From NCBI RefSeq assembly GCF_030144325.1, contig NZ_CP126307.1, positions 496,001 through 560,000 on the forward strand: DNA of 64,000 nt, read 5' to 3'. Each line of letters begins with the position of its first letter. Positions within the stretch are counted from its first letter, which is position 1. The translations under genes and the position numbers were made by a program. Shown here piece by piece: positions 61,041-64,000 of the stretch. The notes under the pieces are model-generated. The model was given only the letters and a program-made list of their open reading frames with translations. It made no database searches and had not been told where the DNA came from. Source of the DNA: Bosea vestrisii. Its GTDB lineage: Bacteria > Pseudomonadota > Alphaproteobacteria > Rhizobiales > Beijerinckiaceae.

Positions 61041-61116
61041 AGCAAATCGGCGAGCCGGCGCCGCAAAGTCGCCGGGGTTGACCGGCCTGATGGTGCCCGG
61101 ACGCGGAGCCACGCCG

Positions 61117-62124
61117 ATGAATCGCCTGCTCGCCCTCATCACAATCTGCCTCTGGGTGCTGCCGGCGCAGGCTGAGCCCGGTCGCCATTGGCGAACCGTC
61201 GATCCCACCTCGATGGGCTGGCCCACAACAGAACTGCAGGCGCTGCGGGACTATGCCGAACTGCGCAAGCCGACCGCCCTGATGTTGGTGCAGGACGGCG
61301 CTGTCGTCGCCTCTTTCGGCGAGCCAGCGCGCAAGGTCGGCGTCGCCTCGGTGCGCAAGAGCCTGCTCAGCGCGCTCTATGGCATCGCCTTAGCCGACCG
61401 GCGGATCAAGCTCGATGCCACGCTCGGCGAGCTCGGCATCGACGAGAAGCCGCCGGGGCTGAACGAGCAGGAGAAGCGCGCCACCATCCGCGACCTGCTA
61501 ACCGCCCGCTCCGGCATCTATCTGCCGGCGGCGCACGAGACTGCGGATATCAGGGAAAAACGCCCCGCCCGCGGCAGCCACTCGCCAGGCACGTTCTGGT
61601 TCTACAACAACTGGGATTTCAATGCGCTGGGCACGATCTACCGCCAGCGCACCGGCGAGGACATCTTCGAGAGCTTCGCCCGCCGCATCGCCGCACCGAT
61701 CGGCATGGAGGATTTCTCCGCCGGGGACGGGCGTTATGCGCTGTCGCCGGCCTCACGGCATCCGGCCTACCCGTTCCGCCTAAGCGCGCGCGATCTCGCC
61801 CGTTTCGGCATGCTCTTCGCCAATGGCGGCAGCTGGGAGGGCCGGCAGGTCGTGCCAGCCGCCTGGGTGCGCGAATCGACCACGGCCCATGCCGCGACCG
61901 ACCGTCCGGCGCGCGGCTACGGCTATATGTGGTGGAGTTTGCCGGAAGACGGTTTCGGCAAGGGCGCGGCGCTCGCCTCCGGCTATGGCGGGCAATTGCT
62001 CGCCATCATCCCGAGCAAACGCCTCGCCCTGGTCCAGACCGCCGAATCCGGGCGCAGCGGCATCGGCACGCGCACCCGCGACTTCATCGGCATGCTGCGC
62101 CGGATCGTGGCGGCGGCGCCATAA
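61117..62124 (+). CDS. Secreted serine hydrolase, class C beta-lactamase family
   Basis: A 335-residue protein with a Sec signal peptide (MNRLLALITICLWVLPAQA). ATG 61117 is chosen because it starts this signal. The catalytic SxxK is in SVRKSLLSAL near residue 84, and the YxN equivalent is in FWFYNNWDF near 165. The third motif appears as ASGYGGQLLAIIPS. Members are DD-peptidases, esterases or 6-aminohexanoate-dimer hydrolases as often as true beta-lactamases, so drug resistance should not be assumed. It acts in the periplasm. Confidence 0.8.
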   Translation: MNRLLALITICLWVLPAQAEPGRHWRTVDPTSMGWPTTELQALRDYAELRKPTALMLVQDGAVVASFGEPARKVGVASVRKSLLSALYGIALADRRIKLDATLGELGIDEKPPGLNEQEKRATIRDLLTARSGIYLPAAHETADIREKRPARGSHSPGTFWFYNNWDFNALGTIYRQRTGEDIFESFARRIAAPIGMEDFSAGDGRYALSPASRHPAYPFRLSARDLARFGMLFANGGSWEGRQVVPAAWVRESTTAHAATDRPARGYGYMWWSLPEDGFGKGAALASGYGGQLLAIIPSKRLALVQTAESGRSGIGTRTRDFIGMLRRIVAAAP

Positions 62125-62220
62125 CGGCCAGGCTCCTGCAGCGCCCGGCCGCACTGGACATCGCCGGCCCGCATCTTCATAAGTCGCGCGACGGCCTAAG
62201 GCCTGCGCGGACGCGAAGCG

Positions 62221-62631
62221 ATGAACCAGACCCTGCTCCAGATCTTCACCTGGTGGAACGGCCAGACCATGGGCACGCGCTTCCACACCTGGCGCTTCGG
62301 CGAGAAGGTCGGCGAGGACGAGTTCGGCAACGTCTACTACCGCACCAAGGGCGGCAAGAAGGACAAGGCGCTCGGCATCCAGCGCCGCTGGGTCGTCTAT
62401 AACGGCCCCGCCGAAGCCTCGATGATTCCGCCCGGCTGGAATGGCTGGCTGCACCACACCGTCGATGTCGCCCCGTCCGAGGAAAAATACGTCGCCCGCG
62501 AATGGCAGCAGCCACACCAGCCAAACCATACCGGCACGGCACTGGCCTATCGCCCGAAGGGCTCGACGCTTGGTGACAAGCAGACCCCGGCCGCGACCGG
62601 CGACTACCAGGCCTGGACTCCCGGGCGCTGA
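62221..62631 (+). CDS. NADH:ubiquinone oxidoreductase 17.2 kDa subunit homologue (NDUFA12)
   Basis: A 136-residue accessory subunit of respiratory complex I, found in alphaproteobacteria and mitochondria. Typical motifs are FTWWNGQTMGTRFHTWRFGE, VGEDEFGNVYYR, RRWVVYNGPAEASMIPPGW and HHTVDV. The C-terminus is Pro-, Gly- and Thr-rich, ending YQAWTPGR. It is cytoplasmic and peripheral to the membrane arm. It stands alone, away from the nuo operon, as is usual, and is closed by a clear terminator. Confidence 0.92.
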   Translation: MNQTLLQIFTWWNGQTMGTRFHTWRFGEKVGEDEFGNVYYRTKGGKKDKALGIQRRWVVYNGPAEASMIPPGWNGWLHHTVDVAPSEEKYVAREWQQPHQPNHTGTALAYRPKGSTLGDKQTPAATGDYQAWTPGR

Positions 62632-62663
62632 ACAGCTCCGATCAGACCGGATAAGATGAGAAA

Positions 62664-62687
62664 GCGGCCCAAAGGGCCGCGTTTTTT
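62664..62687 (+). terminator. Rho-independent terminator of the NDUFA12 gene
   Basis: GCGGCCC-AAA-GGGCCGC at 62664-62680 forms a 7-bp perfect GC stem with a 3-base loop, followed by G and six T residues. It lies 33 bp after the stop codon and could partly serve the convergent mntH gene as well. Confidence 0.9.
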
Positions 62688-62710
62688 GTCATGGAGCTGA
62701 CTTGGGGAGA

Positions 62711-64000
62711 TCACCCCGTCCCACCGGCAAAATCGACCAGCAGCTTGACGTTCAGCGCCGCGATCACCACCGCGATCACCACGGCGAAAGCGACGAGCCA
62801 GCGCGGCGCGACCAGCTCGCCCATCTTGGTCTTGTCGGCGGTGAACATCACCAGCGGGAACACGGCGAAAGAGAGCTGCAGCGAGAGCACGACCTGGGTC
62901 AGGATCAAGAGCCGTGCCGTGCCGGCGTCGCCGTACCAGATCGTCACTGCCGCCGCCGGGATAATGGCGATGCCGCGGGTGATCAGCCGGCGCAGCCAGG
63001 GCGACAATTTGATCTTGAGGAAGCCCTCCATCACGATCTGGCCGGCCAGCGTCGCCGTCACCGTCGAATTGATGCCGCAGCAGAGCAGCGCGATGCCAAA
63101 TAGCGTCGGCGCGATCGCCAGGCCAAGCAGCGGGCCAAGCAGCTTGTGCGCTTCGCCGAGCTCGGCGATTCCCGTCTGGCCCGTCCTGTGGAAGGTCGCG
63201 GCGGCGAGGATCAGGATCGAGGCGTTGATCAGCAGCGCGAACATCAGCGCGACCGTCGAATCGATCGTCGCGTAGGTCAGCGCCTGGCGCTTTTCGGGCA
63301 GGGTTTCGCCATAGGCGCGCGTCTGCACGATGCCCGAATGCAGATAGAGATTATGCGGCATCACGGTGGCGCCGAGGATACCGAGCGCGAGGTACAGCAT
63401 CTCCGGATTGGTGACGATCTCGGTGGTCGGCGCGAAGCCGCGGATCACCTGCCCCCAGTCCGGGTCGGCGAGCGCGATCTGGATCGCAAAGCAGACCGCG
63501 ATCACGCCGAGCAGGGTGATGATCAGCGCCTCGACCCAGCGGAAACCGAGCCGCTGCAGATAGAGGATCAGGAAGACGTCGAGCGCGGTGATGACGACAC
63601 CGAGCTCGAGCGGGATGCCGAAGATCAGGTTGAGGCCGATCGCGGTGCCGATCACCTCGGCGATGTCGGTGGCGATGATCGCGATCTCGGCGAGGAACCA
63701 GAGCATATAGGCGACCGGTTTGGGGAAGGCGTCGCGGCAAGCCTGGGCAAGGTCGCGGCCAGACGCGATGGCGAGCCGCGCGCAGAGTGACTGCAGCACG
63801 ATCGCCATGATGTTGGAGACCAGCGCAACGACGAGCAGCGTGTAGCCAAACTTCGAGCCACCGGCGAGCGAGGTCGCCCAGTTTCCCGGATCCATATAGC
63901 CGACGGCGACGAGATAGCCTGGGCCGACGAAGGCGGCGGCGCGCCGCCAGCCGGGTCCGGAACTGCGCACCGCGATCGAGCGATGGACGTCAGCCAGCGA
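62711..64000 (-). CDS. mntH: Nramp-family divalent metal transporter, 5' partial
   Basis: At least 430 residues are visible. The reading frame stays open to the right edge (SLADVHRSIAVRSS), so the start lies outside the window, although GTG 63970 is possible. The protein has about eleven transmembrane segments and the family's metal-site motifs: VGYMDPGNWAT in helix 1 and TVMPHNLYLHS in helix 6. Nramp proteins import Mn2+ or Fe2+ using the proton gradient. It is convergent with the NDUFA12 gene. No Fur- or MntR-like site can be judged because the promoter is not included. Confidence 0.9.
   Translation of the reverse strand, partial: SLADVHRSIAVRSSGPGWRRAAAFVGPGYLVAVGYMDPGNWATSLAGGSKFGYTLLVVALVSNIMAIVLQSLCARLAIASGRDLAQACRDAFPKPVAYMLWFLAEIAIIATDIAEVIGTAIGLNLIFGIPLELGVVITALDVFLILYLQRLGFRWVEALIITLLGVIAVCFAIQIALADPDWGQVIRGFAPTTEIVTNPEMLYLALGILGATVMPHNLYLHSGIVQTRAYGETLPEKRQALTYATIDSTVALMFALLINASILILAAATFHRTGQTGIAELGEAHKLLGPLLGLAIAPTLFGIALLCCGINSTVTATLAGQIVMEGFLKIKLSPWLRRLITRGIAIIPAAAVTIWYGDAGTARLLILTQVVLSLQLSFAVFPLVMFTADKTKMGELVAPRWLVAFAVVIAVVIAALNVKLLVDFAGGTG

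Noticed and set aside
61117..62124. Calling the serine hydrolase an antibiotic-resistance beta-lactamase
   Set aside because: SxxK and YxN alone fit many esterases and peptidases of the family, and there is no AmpR-like regulator beside it.

Overview
The window is high-GC DNA of an alphaproteobacterium, most likely of the order Hyphomicrobiales (a Bosea-like genome is my best guess; that is inference). Supporting signs are an NDUFA12-type complex I subunit, a long B12-dependent ribonucleotide reductase, many Dpp/Opp-type and MalFG-type ABC importers, CoxDE-like molybdenum-enzyme maturation genes and short dispersed palindromes. No rRNA, tRNA, CRISPR array, integrase or intact insertion sequence was seen.

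Layout. (1) 1-7951, + strand: a tight operon with a molybdenum hydroxylase large subunit split into two genes, a MoxR ATPase and VWA protein (CoxD/CoxE-like), an amidohydrolase, a lactonase-like metallo-beta-lactamase, and a fusion of an SMP-30 lactonase with an isochorismatase-like hydrolase. It looks like an oxidation and ring-opening pathway for an unknown heterocycle or lactone. (2) 8051-9442: O-methyltransferase and divergent TetR regulator. (3) 9443-16083, - strand: alpha-galactoside operon (LacI, binding protein, two permeases, GH4 galactosidase) followed by decayed Gfo/Idh dehydrogenase and MucR remnants. (4) 16600-24334: truncated methylmalonyl-CoA mutase, a glycine-rich autotransporter, and a divergent histidine kinase/response regulator pair with 10-bp-phased repeats between them. 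(5) 24335-28600: a gene graveyard of chimeric fragments (LysR, alpha/beta hydrolase, pirin, D-amino acid oxidase family, TPP enzyme). (6) 28794-55730: a catabolic island with FCD-type GntR, dipeptide-type ABC importer, creatininase, RraA-like, gamma-glutamyltransferase, hydroxyacid dehydrogenase, SDRs, HyuA/HyuB, FrlD/FrlB-like fructosamine kinase and deglycase, UTRA-type GntR, two DAAO-family oxidases, Rid protein and a second complete Dpp-type importer. (7) 55915-64000: core-like genes nrdJ, NIPSNAP protein, serine hydrolase, NDUFA12 and mntH.

How it fits together. In the island, glycated amines or cyclic amides could be imported, phosphorylated by the FrlD-like kinase, deglycated by the FrlB-like SIS enzyme, and the freed amine or ring processed by the cyclic-amidase and oxidase genes. 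A palindrome close to TTGGTATATACCAA occurs at three promoters of this island and probably marks the regulon of the UTRA-type GntR protein.

Quality note. Six otherwise complete genes are each broken by a single-base length change in a homopolymer (G/C runs, and one A/T run). This may be residual sequencing error rather than biology. The lesions in the 10.0-10.5 kb and 24.4-27.9 kb regions (nonsense codons, deletions, chimeric joints) look like real decay.
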